From Candidatus Kaiserbacteria bacterium (GTDB lineage Bacteria > Patescibacteriota > Minisyncoccia > Phycocordibacterales > UBA918): 16,044 bases of DNA. Shown piece after piece: positions 1 to 5,924 of this stretch. A program made the position numbers and the translations under genes. The stretch covers positions 1 through 16,044 of the forward strand of contig QKBW01000021.1 of NCBI GenBank assembly GCA_003245875.1, in the 5' to 3' direction. The notes under the pieces were generated by a model that saw only the letters and a program-made list of their open reading frames with translations, did no database searches and was not told where the DNA came from. Within the stretch, counting starts at the first letter, position 1. Every line of letters starts with the position of its first letter.

Positions 1-36
1 CCGGCTGAAAATCAAGAGTTCGAGCTTGATTTTTAA
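1..36 (+). CDS. C-terminal tail of an unidentified gene (partial)
   Basis: An open frame runs from the window edge to a TAA stop at 34-36 and reads PAENQEFELDF. A strong hairpin terminator follows 8 nt later, which is what one expects after a real gene end. Eleven residues do not allow a family assignment. The gene converges on the infC-rpmI-rplT operon and shares its terminator. The frame could be chance; the main support is the stop-plus-terminator arrangement. Confidence 0.35.
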   Translation, partial: PAENQEFELDF

Positions 37-44
37 AACATAAG

Positions 45-80
45 AAAACCGGCGCAGGCCGTAAGGCCTGCGCCGGTTTT
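45..80. terminator. bidirectional rho-independent terminator
   Basis: This is a perfect 16-bp stem with a GTAA loop. It has an A-run on the left and a T-run on the right, so it can stop transcription from both sides. It closes the minus-strand rplT operon and the plus-strand gene ending at 36. Confidence 0.87.
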
Positions 81-98
81 CTTTGGTTATAATCAAAA

Positions 99-443
99 CT
101 ATTTCACTGCTTTGACGACTGCTTCGAATGCCTCTGGGTGATCTTTGGCGAGGATTGCCAAGGTCTTGCGGTCGAGGGCAATGCTCTTGTCAGACAACGC
201 CTTAATGAAGCGGCTGTACTTCATCTCAAATGGAGCCAAGGCAGCATTGATGCGTACAATAAACAGCTGGCGAAAGTCGTTCTTTTTGTCGCGACGGTGT
301 GCGAAAGAATGCAAATGTGCGTGGTAAATCGCTTCACGTGCTGCTCGCTTCTTCTTTGAACGGGCAAAGCGGAACCCCTTAGTTTGTTCGAGGATATTCT
401 TGCGGCGCTTGTTGGCCATCACTCCTCCTTTAACTCGTGCCAT
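99..443 (-). CDS. rplT: 50S ribosomal protein L20
   Basis: L20 binds 23S rRNA early in large-subunit assembly and in many bacteria also represses its own operon. The 114-residue product has the family N-terminus MARVKGGV, a basic helix (residues 11-35) and the conserved DFRQLFIVRINAA segment (56-68), close to the usual 115-120 residues. The start at 443 follows the conserved N-terminus. It has no SD and lies 13 nt after rpmI in the infC-rpmI-rplT order. Codons 5-8 (K-G-G-V) spell an SD-like AAAGGAGG just before Met9, so a second internal start at 419 is conceivable. Residue 6 is Gly where most L20 proteins have Arg. Confidence 0.96.
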   Translation of the reverse strand: MARVKGGVMANKRRKNILEQTKGFRFARSKKKRAAREAIYHAHLHSFAHRRDKKNDFRQLFIVRINAALAPFEMKYSRFIKALSDKSIALDRKTLAILAKDHPEAFEAVVKAVK

Positions 444-456
444 AGTATTTTATGAT

Positions 457-648
457 TTAAGCGCCGGTGCGCGGTAGAAAACGACGGGTAATACGCTTGC
501 TTAGTGACAGCTGCTTGGTTCGCTTGCGACGCAAACGTTGTTCGCCACTCTGACGAGCATTGTAGTGGTTTTGTCCAGGTTTGCGGGCCACCAACTTGCC
601 GTTCTTGGTTACTTTTATTCGTTTTGTATAAGATTTGTTCGTCTTCAT
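457..648 (-). CDS. rpmI: 50S ribosomal protein L35
   Basis: This is a small basic protein of the large subunit. The 63-residue sequence matches the L35 pattern: MKTNKSYTKRIKVTKNGKL at the N-terminus, the RKPGQNH turn, a basic middle (RLRRKRTK) and the RRFLP end. It lies between infC and rplT, the classical order. No SD is visible before its ATG, so translation probably relies on coupling, A/U-rich context or structure in the 90-nt gap after infC. The N-terminus is three residues shorter than the common MPKMKT form. Confidence 0.94.
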   Translation of the reverse strand: MKTNKSYTKRIKVTKNGKLVARKPGQNHYNARQSGEQRLRRKRTKQLSLSKRITRRFLPRTGA

Positions 649-678
649 AATGTTTTTGATTCGTTGTTTTTGATCGGG

Positions 679-711
679 TTGCCACTACGGGAAAGAGCAG
701 CAAAGTGGCAA
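679..711 (-). promoter_or_regulatory. stem-loop in the infC-rpmI spacer
   Basis: TTGCCACT (679-686) pairs with AGTGGCAA (704-711) in the mRNA spacer between infC and rpmI. A second small hairpin (AGCG...CGCT) lies at about 717-732. L20 or L35 autoregulation through structures in this operon is known in E. coli and Bacillus. I cannot show that this stem mimics the L20 site on 23S rRNA, so a regulatory role is inference. Confidence 0.4.
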
Positions 712-738
712 AAATATAGCGTATTTTCGCTCAATTGT

Positions 739-1404
739 CTAGATGAGGCCACCCTCGATCAGCTCATCTAATGATTTCTTCTTGGCTGGCTTGGGTTTTT
801 CTTCGGTGACAGCTTTGACCGGCTCGTCTTCCTCCTTGAGCACCTTTGGTCCTTTGACACCTTTCCCGAGGCGTTCGAGTGTCGTGGTGTACCCCTTGGG
901 GCTCTTCTTGATCTCGTCGGCGATCTTGTATTCAGCAGGAATGATCTTTAGGAAGCGTTCCAAACGCTCTTTAAGGAACTCTGGTTCCATATATTTGTAT
1001 CGTCCCCAAAGGAAGAGGTCGACCTTTACGCGATGACCCTCGTTGAGCCATTCTGCCGCACGTTTAGCCTTAAGCTGTTGGTCATGCTCACCAGTACCTA
1101 TCTTTACCTGTACGTTCTTGGTCTCGGTCACATGTGACTTTGATTTGACCTCACTGGCTTTGCGTTTTTTTTCGTATCGGTACTGGCCGAAGTCCATGAT
1201 CTTAGCGACTGGTGGGTTGGCATTGGGGGAGATCTCGATCAGGTCGAGGTGGTTTCGCTCTGCTTCTAAGAGCGCTTCTCTGGTAGAAAGCACACCGAGA
1301 TTCTCACCTTGCGGCCCGACCACACGAAGCTCTTTTGCTCTGATGGCATCGTTAATTCTGGTCCGGTCTTTGGGGGTGTAATTTCCTCGATATGGTTTCT
1401 GCAA
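739..1404 (-). CDS. infC: translation initiation factor IF-3
   Basis: IF-3 binds the 30S subunit, prevents premature joining with 50S and checks the start codon and initiator tRNA. Residues 16-30 (RINDAIRAKELRVVG) and 53-72 (LDLIEISPNANPPVAKIMDF) are the N-domain hallmarks. Residues 90-178 form the C-domain (KNVQVKIGTGEHD...RVKVDLFLWGR). The product is 221 residues against about 180 usually. The excess is a charged tail after residue 178 ending KKKSLDELIEGGLI. The start chosen is TTG at 1402-1404, with no SD. An ATC codon lies directly before it in frame, and an internal ATT encodes Ile17, so a non-AUG start, as known for infC elsewhere, is likely but not pinned down. Confidence 0.94.
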   Translation of the reverse strand: MQKPYRGNYTPKDRTRINDAIRAKELRVVGPQGENLGVLSTREALLEAERNHLDLIEISPNANPPVAKIMDFGQYRYEKKRKASEVKSKSHVTETKNVQVKIGTGEHDQQLKAKRAAEWLNEGHRVKVDLFLWGRYKYMEPEFLKERLERFLKIIPAEYKIADEIKKSPKGYTTTLERLGKGVKGPKVLKEEDEPVKAVTEEKPKPAKKKSLDELIEGGLI

Positions 1405-1480
1405 GATGTATTGGCTTATGTAGTAATGAGTGGCAACGCCCTAATTCGTCACCATACCAAGCACTAACTTTGGTGTGTGG

Positions 1481-1509
1481 ACTATACCACGAGTGCTGCT
1501 TGTAATCAA
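1481..1509 (-). promoter_or_regulatory. promoter of infC-rpmI-rplT
   Basis: On the minus strand TTGATT is followed by a 17-nt spacer and TATAGT, a good sigma70-type pair. Transcription would begin near 1474, giving a leader of about 70 nt before infC. That is longer than for most genes here and leaves room for regulation. Short complementary segments (CACCA/TGGTG) occur in this leader. Confidence 0.6.
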
Positions 1510-1558
1510 TGGATAGGCATGCACTGTGCACTTTTATCATTTTGACTGAAGGTAAGTT

Positions 1559-1567
1559 TGTTATACT
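1559..1567 (+). promoter_or_regulatory. extended -10 promoter, leaderless start of the lysine-rich gene
   Basis: TGTTATACT is an extended -10 element ending 9 nt before the ATG at 1577, so the transcript should begin at or within a few nt of the start codon. An upstream TTGACT is only 14 nt away and is probably not the functional -35. Confidence 0.6.
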
Positions 1568-1576
1568 CAAAGAGAC

Positions 1577-2161
1577 ATGGCTCCTCGTACGATAAAGACA
1601 GGGCAGGGCACAACCAAGCGCGCTACGGGCGGTGCGCGTTCGACAACAACCAAGGTGGCTAAAAAAACTGCCAAGAAAACCCCCATCAAGAAGGTCGTCA
1701 AAAAGACTGCGGTTAAGAAAGTCGCAAAAAAAGCCGCAACCAAAAAGACCACCACAAAGCGGGCTGCTACCACTACTCCACGACAGCGTTCAGTTGCCGC
1801 AGCGCAAAAGAAGTCGGTCGCACCAAAGTCCGCCAAACCATTACCAACCGTGCCCGAGCGTGGACCGGCAAGCAATTTCCCCGTTTCAGTCATGCTCTCG
1901 TTGGCATTGGCAACAGTTTTTGGGTTGTCTGTGTTTGTTGGCATAGATGCCGGTCGTTTTGTACAAGTAGGGCAGGTGATGCGCGCCACCGTGGCGGAGC
2001 CGGATGCTGCATCGACAACGACGGTACCTGCTACAACTCGTCCGGTAACAGCATGGGGCCCTAATCCAGAAGCACCTGATGTGATCGTTGTAATGCCGGG
2101 GGAAGAGTCTTCAACAACCGAAGCCGTGACAACCATCACCGGCGTACATTTGGTTGAATAA
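1577..2161 (+). CDS. lysine-rich histone H1-like membrane-anchored protein
   Basis: No named family is recognised with confidence. Residues 1-93 contain 22 lysines and no acidic residue, arranged as KK pairs spaced by A/T/V/P (KKTAKKTPIKKVVKK), like the tails of eukaryotic H1 and bacterial H1-like proteins. Residues 103-124 form one hydrophobic helix (VSVMLSLALATVFGLSVFVG). Residues 125-194 are Thr/Pro-rich and acidic at the end. The layout suggests a cytoplasmic nucleic-acid-binding tail, a membrane anchor and a short external tail. It starts leaderless and converges on a SET methyltransferase with a shared terminator. It might tether DNA or RNA to the membrane, which is inference. Low-complexity composition means remote homology cannot be judged by eye. 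Confidence 0.85.
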   Translation: MAPRTIKTGQGTTKRATGGARSTTTKVAKKTAKKTPIKKVVKKTAVKKVAKKAATKKTTTKRAATTTPRQRSVAAAQKKSVAPKSAKPLPTVPERGPASNFPVSVMLSLALATVFGLSVFVGIDAGRFVQVGQVMRATVAEPDAASTTTVPATTRPVTAWGPNPEAPDVIVVMPGEESSTTEAVTTITGVHLVE

Positions 2162-2173
2162 TTTAAATTTTAA

Positions 2174-2206
2174 AAAATAAAACCCCTCGTAGAGGGGTTT
2201 TATTTT
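2174..2206. terminator. bidirectional terminator between the lysine-rich and SET genes
   Basis: A perfect 15-bp stem (AAAATAAAACCCCTC and its complement) with a GTA loop separates the two convergent genes. The stop codon of the SET gene lies inside its right arm. Confidence 0.87.
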
Positions 2207-2610
2207 GTTTTCGTTTGGCAAGTTGCACAACGACAGCCCTCTGGGCCAATAATCTCACGCATGTATTCTTTACCGTAGTCGTAAGTGATCTCTTCTCCGG
2301 CTTTAATATTTTTGCGTGCCCGGATATAGATGCGATCTTCCTCATCGTCATGTTCGGCCTCGGCGTTTGGTTTGCATGCGTGGTTGATGTAGCGGGCGGT
2401 GTTTTCTCGCCCCTTGCCGTCGATCACTAAGTCTTTAGTGACAGAAAATAAGTAACGCCCGCCACGTTGATTGGCTTCGTCTTGGGTAATGCGATCTCCC
2501 GTGTACTCAATGATGAGTTGCTCCTTTTTAATGTCTTCAGCTGCAAAAAGTCCCAAGCCGGCACTGCTGCGCTTGACTTGTACTTTTGGTCGGTAGGTTT
2601 CATCGGTCAT
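2200..2610 (-). CDS. SET-domain protein-lysine methyltransferase
   Basis: SET enzymes transfer methyl from S-adenosylmethionine to lysine side chains. The 136-residue product is almost only a SET core plus post-SET: AGLGLFA (17-23), EYTGDRIT (35-42), the pseudoknot strand ARYINHACKPN (72-82) holding the AdoMet-contacting Asn76-His77, GEEITYDYG (105-113) with the catalytic-region Tyr, and a post-SET Cys cluster GCRCATC (Cys126, 128, 131) that with Cys79 can bind zinc. All the expected motifs are present. The start at 2610 follows TATACT by 10 nt, fitting a leaderless mRNA. The neighbouring convergent gene encodes a lysine-rich protein, a natural candidate substrate; ribosomal proteins are the alternative. 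Confidence 0.92.
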   Translation of the reverse strand: MTDETYRPKVQVKRSSAGLGLFAAEDIKKEQLIIEYTGDRITQDEANQRGGRYLFSVTKDLVIDGKGRENTARYINHACKPNAEAEHDDEEDRIYIRARKNIKAGEEITYDYGKEYMREIIGPEGCRCATCQTKTK

Positions 2611-2620
2611 ATCGGGATGC

Positions 2621-2626
2621 AGTATA
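2621..2626 (-). promoter_or_regulatory. -10 box of the SET gene
   Basis: TATACT on the minus strand sits 10 nt before the SET start codon. It lies within the same CACGGTATACTG stretch seen before the divergent nuclease gene at 2679. Confidence 0.55.
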
Positions 2627-2678
2627 CCGTGATAGGCGTGCCTTGTCAGTTGCTAGACATGCACAAATGACAACACGG

Positions 2679-2684
2679 TATACT
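2679..2684 (+). promoter_or_regulatory. -10 box of the nuclease gene
   Basis: TATACT ends 6 nt before the ATG at 2691, so transcription would begin essentially at the A of the start codon. A weak TAGACA lies 19 nt upstream. Together with the divergent SET promoter this makes a 80-bp two-way promoter region. Confidence 0.58.
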
Positions 2685-2690
2685 GAGGGT

Positions 2691-3164
2691 ATGGAATTAC
2701 TATTCTCATTACTGTCATTTGTGTTGGCTTGGTGGCAACCGGCGCCACAACCCGCCTCACTGGCGGAGGTTGTGGCGCCGGTTGTTCGGGTCATTGATGG
2801 TGACACCATTGATGTCTTGCTTAACGGCACCACCACTCGCATACGATACATCGGCATCGACACGCCAGAGACGTACCATACGCAGTCACCACAGTGCTAC
2901 AGCCGTGAGGCTGCAGCACGCAATGAAGCATTGGTAGCAGGGAAGGAAGTTCGTCTTGTTGCTGACCAGGAAGATAAGGACAAATACGAGCGCTTACTCC
3001 GCTACGTATATGTTGGCGACACATTTGTGAATGAAGCGTTGGTCAAAGAAGGCTACGCCAAACCTATGCCGATCAAACCAAACACTCTTCATGCAGCAGA
3101 ATTTAAGGCTTGGGCCGATGAAGCTGCCGCCAGCAGACAAGGTCTCTGGTCCGTGTGCAAATAA
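2691..3164 (+). CDS. secreted thermonuclease (staphylococcal nuclease-like)
   Basis: Staphylococcal-type nucleases cut DNA and RNA with calcium. The 157-residue protein begins with a hydrophobic export signal (MELLFSLLSFVLAWW) and a Pro/Ala linker. The SNase fold covers residues 28-156. Counterparts of the active site are visible: Asp38 in VIDGDTI, Arg52, Asp57 and Glu60 in RYIGIDTPE, and Arg101 in DKYERLLRYVYV. The start at 2691 is preferred over upstream in-frame starts because it begins the signal peptide and follows a -10 box by 6 nt. An outer-surface nuclease would suit an organism that salvages nucleotides from other cells, but that is inference. The linker codons contain a long inverted repeat. 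Confidence 0.92.
   Translation: MELLFSLLSFVLAWWQPAPQPASLAEVVAPVVRVIDGDTIDVLLNGTTTRIRYIGIDTPETYHTQSPQCYSREAAARNEALVAGKEVRLVADQEDKDKYERLLRYVYVGDTFVNEALVKEGYAKPMPIKPNTLHAAEFKAWADEAAASRQGLWSVCK
2736..2784. repeat. 17-bp perfect inverted repeat inside the nuclease gene
   Basis: Positions 2736-2752 and 2768-2784 are perfect reverse complements, with an inner CGCC/GGCG stem (2753-2756 with 2762-2765). The hairpin is read as codons 16-31, the Pro/Ala linker after the signal peptide. Confidence 0.85.
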
Positions 3165-3222
3165 ACACTTTGTGTCCCTGCGGGTGTACAATATAGGTAT
3201 TGGTAATTTAAGATCATTTTTT

Positions 3223-3432
3223 ATGAAGATCTTTCGTAACTATTTTTTTACCTGGTGGCAAGTTGGCCTCCTAAAGGCCGCACTACTCATTTTGGGTATA
3301 CTCATCGGTACGTACTTTGCTCCCGTTGTCCTACAGTACGCAACTCTGCTCGCCGTTCTCTTCATTGTGATCATGATCTACTTCCTCTACGTCTGGGTCA
3401 CAGATGGTTTCAAGGGAAGCATGATGACGTAA
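3223..3432 (+). CDS. small two-helix membrane protein
   Basis: No family is recognised. The 69-residue product has a short basic N-terminus (MKIFRNYFFTWWQ) and two hydrophobic helices, about residues 14-36 (GLLKAALLILGILIGTYFA) and 40-60 (YATLLAVLFIVIMIYFLYVW), then a short polar tail TDGFKGSMMT. Both ends are predicted inside. A TAAGAT at 3209-3214, 8 nt before the ATG, may be a weak leaderless -10; another candidate, TACAAT, is at 3187-3192. The frame is open upstream into the nuclease gene, but those residues are not hydrophobic and overlap the nuclease in another frame, so the ATG at 3223 is chosen. It converges on the VOC gene. Confidence 0.75.
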   Translation: MKIFRNYFFTWWQVGLLKAALLILGILIGTYFAPVVLQYATLLAVLFIVIMIYFLYVWVTDGFKGSMMT

Positions 3433-3459
3433 ATCTTTTGCTAGAGCACAACATAACCC

Positions 3460-3487
3460 AAAACCCACGGCGAGAGCCGTGGGTTTT
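3460..3487. terminator. bidirectional terminator
   Basis: A 12-bp perfect stem (AAAACCCACGGC and its complement) with a GAGA loop and A/T flanks lies between the convergent membrane-protein and VOC genes. Confidence 0.86.
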
Positions 3488-3497
3488 AGTTGTGTCA

Positions 3498-4010
3498 TTA
3501 ATCTAATTCGCGCAGTAATTCCTTAAGATCAAACAAATCACTTTTAAATTCAATATGCCCTTGAGCATCCAGTGGCCATTCTTCTTCTGGGCGATCCCAG
3601 TACAGTTCAAGGCCATTTTGTTCCGGGTCATGAAGATACAGGGCTAGCTGTGTGCCGTGGTCACTAATGCCGTCTAGTTCATACTCGGCGTGGATGAGTC
3701 GTTGTAACGCATCAGCGAGAGTTTTGCGTGTTGGGTATTTGATGGCGATGTGGTATAGGCCGGTCATAGATTCTGGCGCCGGCTGACCATCCTTTGAGGT
3801 CCAGGTATTGAAAGCAAGATGATGGTGGTAGTGTCCTGCAGCAAGAAAGAGGGCGTTGGGGTAGCGAGTCACGACGGAGAAACCTAAAATACCAACGTAG
3901 AATTTTTCAATTGTATCTAAGTTTGCTGCACGCATGTGTACGTGACCAATGGTGACACGTTCATCGACAGGGTGTGTATTTGGCTCTTCTGGCTGTGGTG
4001 TTTTATACAT
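3498..4010 (-). CDS. VOC-family glyoxalase/extradiol dioxygenase-like protein
   Basis: The vicinal-oxygen-chelate fold uses two paired beta-alpha-beta modules and a metal held by His/His/Glu. Module 1 starts IGHVHMRAANLDTIEKFYVGILGFSV split across residues 21-46. Module 2 starts at LYHIAIKYP (85-93). Candidate ligands are His23, His87 and Glu135 in GLELYWDRP, as in CatE-like catechol 2,3-dioxygenases. The length (170) is about one half of a two-domain CatE protein, so it probably acts as a single two-module unit. The substrate cannot be told, and nothing nearby encodes an aromatic pathway; detoxification or thiol chemistry is equally possible. The start follows TATACT by 7 nt. Confidence 0.85.
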   Translation of the reverse strand: MYKTPQPEEPNTHPVDERVTIGHVHMRAANLDTIEKFYVGILGFSVVTRYPNALFLAAGHYHHHLAFNTWTSKDGQPAPESMTGLYHIAIKYPTRKTLADALQRLIHAEYELDGISDHGTQLALYLHDPEQNGLELYWDRPEEEWPLDAQGHIEFKSDLFDLKELLRELD

Positions 4011-4017
4011 AGTATAG

Positions 4018-4023
4018 AGTATA
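4018..4023 (-). promoter_or_regulatory. -10 box of the VOC gene
   Basis: TATACT lies 7 nt before the ATG and is preceded by TGC, making an extended -10 element. A second TATACT directly abuts the ATG (4011-4016) and is too close to serve the annotated start. Confidence 0.58.
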
Positions 4024-4035
4024 GCAAATCATGTT

Positions 4036-4066
4036 TTTACACATTTCTCCGAAAATAGGGTAGGAT
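4036..4066 (+). promoter_or_regulatory. candidate promoter of the ABC-F gene
   Basis: TTTACA (4036-4041) and TAGGAT (4061-4066) are separated by 19 nt, and TAGGAT ends 8 nt before the ATG at 4075. The match is moderate. No SD is convincing, although AGGA overlaps the -10. Confidence 0.4.
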
Positions 4067-4074
4067 AACACCCT

Positions 4075-5562
4075 ATGTCTCGGGCCGATGGAATAATCAC
4101 TTTTAATAATGTTTCGTATGAACACGATGCGACCAAGCCTATTTTGCGAGCGGCCAGTTTTCCTATTCGTCGTGGTGCCAAGCTGGCGCTAATGGGGCAG
4201 AATGGCGCCGGTAAAAGCACGCTCTTTGCGCTCGTGACTGGCGCGCTTACTCCCGACGAGGGTGAGATTAATATTCTGCCGCGGACCAGTATCGCTATCG
4301 CTCAGCAGGTAATGGCGCGTTCTGACCAGGAGCGAACTGTTCGTGAATATTTCCAAAATTGTTTTAGTGAGACGGTATACGATATTGATCCGAAGATTGA
4401 CGGTGTGTTGGCATTGGTCAACTTACTGCCTCCCGATAAAGAAATGCAAGCAGCACTGAAAGATCGCGTGGTGGGAAGTTTCTCCGGTGGTCAACAGGCG
4501 CGTTTGCTGCTGGCAAGTGCACTGATTCAAAATCCTGATGTACTCCTGCTCGACGAGCCAACCAACAACCTTGACGTTGCCGGCATTGCGCACCTCACTG
4601 AATTTCTCCAAGCCTACCGCAAGACAGTGGTAGTCATTTCCCATGACGCTGCATTTCTCAATGCGTTTACGCATGGGGTGCTCTATCTCAACACCCAAAC
4701 CTGCACGATTGAGCAATACGATGGAAACTATAACGACGTGGTGGAAGAAATACGGCTACGTGTAGAGAAGGAACGACGACAAACCGCACAAGCAGATAAA
4801 GAGATACAACAACTTAAAGACAAGGTCAGTTCTTTTAGTAGCAAGGGTGGTCAGATTCGCCTGGTCGCCAAACGCATGAAGGAGAAGGCCGAGGAGCTCG
4901 AAGAAGGGAAGGTCGATGTTCGAAAGGAGGACCGTACCATCAGGCCATTTACCATCCCTGCACAACCCGGTACACCACTGGAGATACTCAAGCTTTCTTC
5001 ATATCAGGTCATTAAAAATCACCGACCAAAGGCTGTCTCGTGCGATATCAAATTACAGCGCGGCAAACACATGCAAATTGTGGGGCCTAACGGTATTGGG
5101 AAGACGACACTCTTAGAATCACTCGCATCTGGCCACGCGGCAGGCGAGATGGTGGCTCCGGGAGTGACCATTGGTTATTACCGACAAGATTTCTCCAACC
5201 TTGATTTTGAGCAGACAGTCTTCGACTGTCTGCTCGCCGCCATGGATAGAAAGTATGAAGAAGAAATGCGTTCGGTTGCGGCCGGCTTTTTGATCACAGG
5301 TGATTTAATAAAGACCAAGATTGGTCTCCTTTCAGAAGGGCAGAAGGGGCTGGTGGCTTTTGCACGTTTGGTCCTCATGAATCCCGGTCTGCTTATCCTC
5401 GACGAGCCGACCAACCACATCAACTTCCGCCATATCCCCGTCATTGCCAAAGCGTTCGACGAGTACCAAGGTGCCATGCTCTTGGTCTCCCACGTACCCG
5501 ACTTCGTCGAGCAGATCCGTATCGATGAAGTACTTGATTTGGATAAGGCGAAGACTAAATAA
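4075..5562 (+). CDS. ABC-F family ATPase (ribosome-associated)
   Basis: ABC-F proteins carry two ABC ATPase domains and no membrane part. They act in the ribosomal E site in translation control or antibiotic protection. In this 495-residue protein domain 1 has Walker A GQNGAGKST (41-49), signature FSGGQQARL (136-144), Walker B LLLDEP (157-162) and switch His190. A charged linker follows (about 225-290, the P-site tRNA interaction motif region). Domain 2 has GPNGIGKTT (337-345), an altered signature LLSEGQKG (418-425) and LLILDEPTNHIN (439-450). EttA/Uup-like proteins are usually 530-640 residues, so this is a short form. The subfamily is not assignable by eye. It diverges from the VOC gene, and no clear terminator follows it. 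Confidence 0.93.
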   Translation: MSRADGIITFNNVSYEHDATKPILRAASFPIRRGAKLALMGQNGAGKSTLFALVTGALTPDEGEINILPRTSIAIAQQVMARSDQERTVREYFQNCFSETVYDIDPKIDGVLALVNLLPPDKEMQAALKDRVVGSFSGGQQARLLLASALIQNPDVLLLDEPTNNLDVAGIAHLTEFLQAYRKTVVVISHDAAFLNAFTHGVLYLNTQTCTIEQYDGNYNDVVEEIRLRVEKERRQTAQADKEIQQLKDKVSSFSSKGGQIRLVAKRMKEKAEELEEGKVDVRKEDRTIRPFTIPAQPGTPLEILKLSSYQVIKNHRPKAVSCDIKLQRGKHMQIVGPNGIGKTTLLESLASGHAAGEMVAPGVTIGYYRQDFSNLDFEQTVFDCLLAAMDRKYEEEMRSVAAGFLITGDLIKTKIGLLSEGQKGLVAFARLVLMNPGLLILDEPTNHINFRHIPVIAKAFDEYQGAMLLVSHVPDFVEQIRIDEVLDLDKAKTK

Positions 5563-5568
5563 TTCAGA

Positions 5569-5618
5569 TTTGATTGAAATGGAGTGTGCGAATTTTTTGA
5601 AGATAGTTGATTTGTGGT
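5569..5618 (+). repeat. 50-bp direct repeat, copy 1 (flanks toxin-antitoxin)
   Basis: It begins TTTGATTGAAATGG and ends AGATAGTTGATTTGTGGT. It matches copy 2 (6258-6307) at 46 of 50 positions in the same orientation. It starts 7 nt after the ABC-F stop codon and ends 3 nt before the antitoxin stop codon. Confidence 0.9.
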
Positions 5619-5620
5619 GA

Positions 5621-5896
5621 TTACTTCATCGACACTTGCAAGGATAAATCAAGAGCGTTGGCAATCTTTTGTAATGTAGAAAGGGAAGGGTTTCCTTCGC
5701 CTCGCTCCAGTCGAGAAATTACAGGTTGTCGGCTGCCAATGGCATTGGCCAGTTCTGTTTGAGACCAACCTCGTTTAATACGCTGGTTGATAATAGTTTT
5801 AACCACTTCATATTCTGGTCCAAGAGCCTCATACTCAGATTTCACCACTGAGTCTTTGAGAGCTTTTGATTTAAATTGTTTGAATGTAGTTTTCAT
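5621..5896 (-). CDS. higA: XRE/HigA-type antitoxin
   Basis: HigA-type antitoxins bind and neutralise the partner toxin and repress their own promoter. The 91-residue protein has a Cro/XRE helix-turn-helix at about residues 33-88, with the recognition part WSQTELANAIGSRQPVISRLERG split over 44-66 and the conserved tail NPSLSTLQKIANALDLSL. The N-terminal 30 residues are the likely toxin-contact part. It lies downstream of the toxin, 26 nt away, the HigBA order. It has its own candidate leaderless promoter (TATATT 6 nt before the ATG) inside a perfect palindrome, so it may be made without the toxin. The symbol is by family resemblance. Confidence 0.88.
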   Translation of the reverse strand: MKTTFKQFKSKALKDSVVKSEYEALGPEYEVVKTIINQRIKRGWSQTELANAIGSRQPVISRLERGEGNPSLSTLQKIANALDLSLQVSMK

Positions 5897-5902
5897 AAGT
5901 TA

Positions 5903-5924
5903 AATATAACTTATAAGTTATATT
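5903..5924. promoter_or_regulatory. 22-bp palindrome, probable antitoxin operator
   Basis: This is a perfect palindrome centred on ATAACTTATAAGTTAT. It lies between toxin and antitoxin, overlaps the toxin's TAA stop and includes the antitoxin's candidate -10 (TATATT, 5903-5908). Binding of the helix-turn-helix antitoxin here would autoregulate antitoxin expression. Confidence 0.75.

Noticed and set aside
1542..1567. TTGACT plus TATACT as a full -35/-10 promoter
   Set aside because: The spacer is only 14 nt; the TG before the -10 makes an extended -10 promoter the better reading.
1567..2139. A 190-codon minus-strand frame opposite the lysine-rich gene
   Set aside because: Lys/Thr/Ala codon bias on the plus strand leaves the complement open and Val/Ala/Phe-rich; there is no start signal and it would overlap the plus-strand gene fully.
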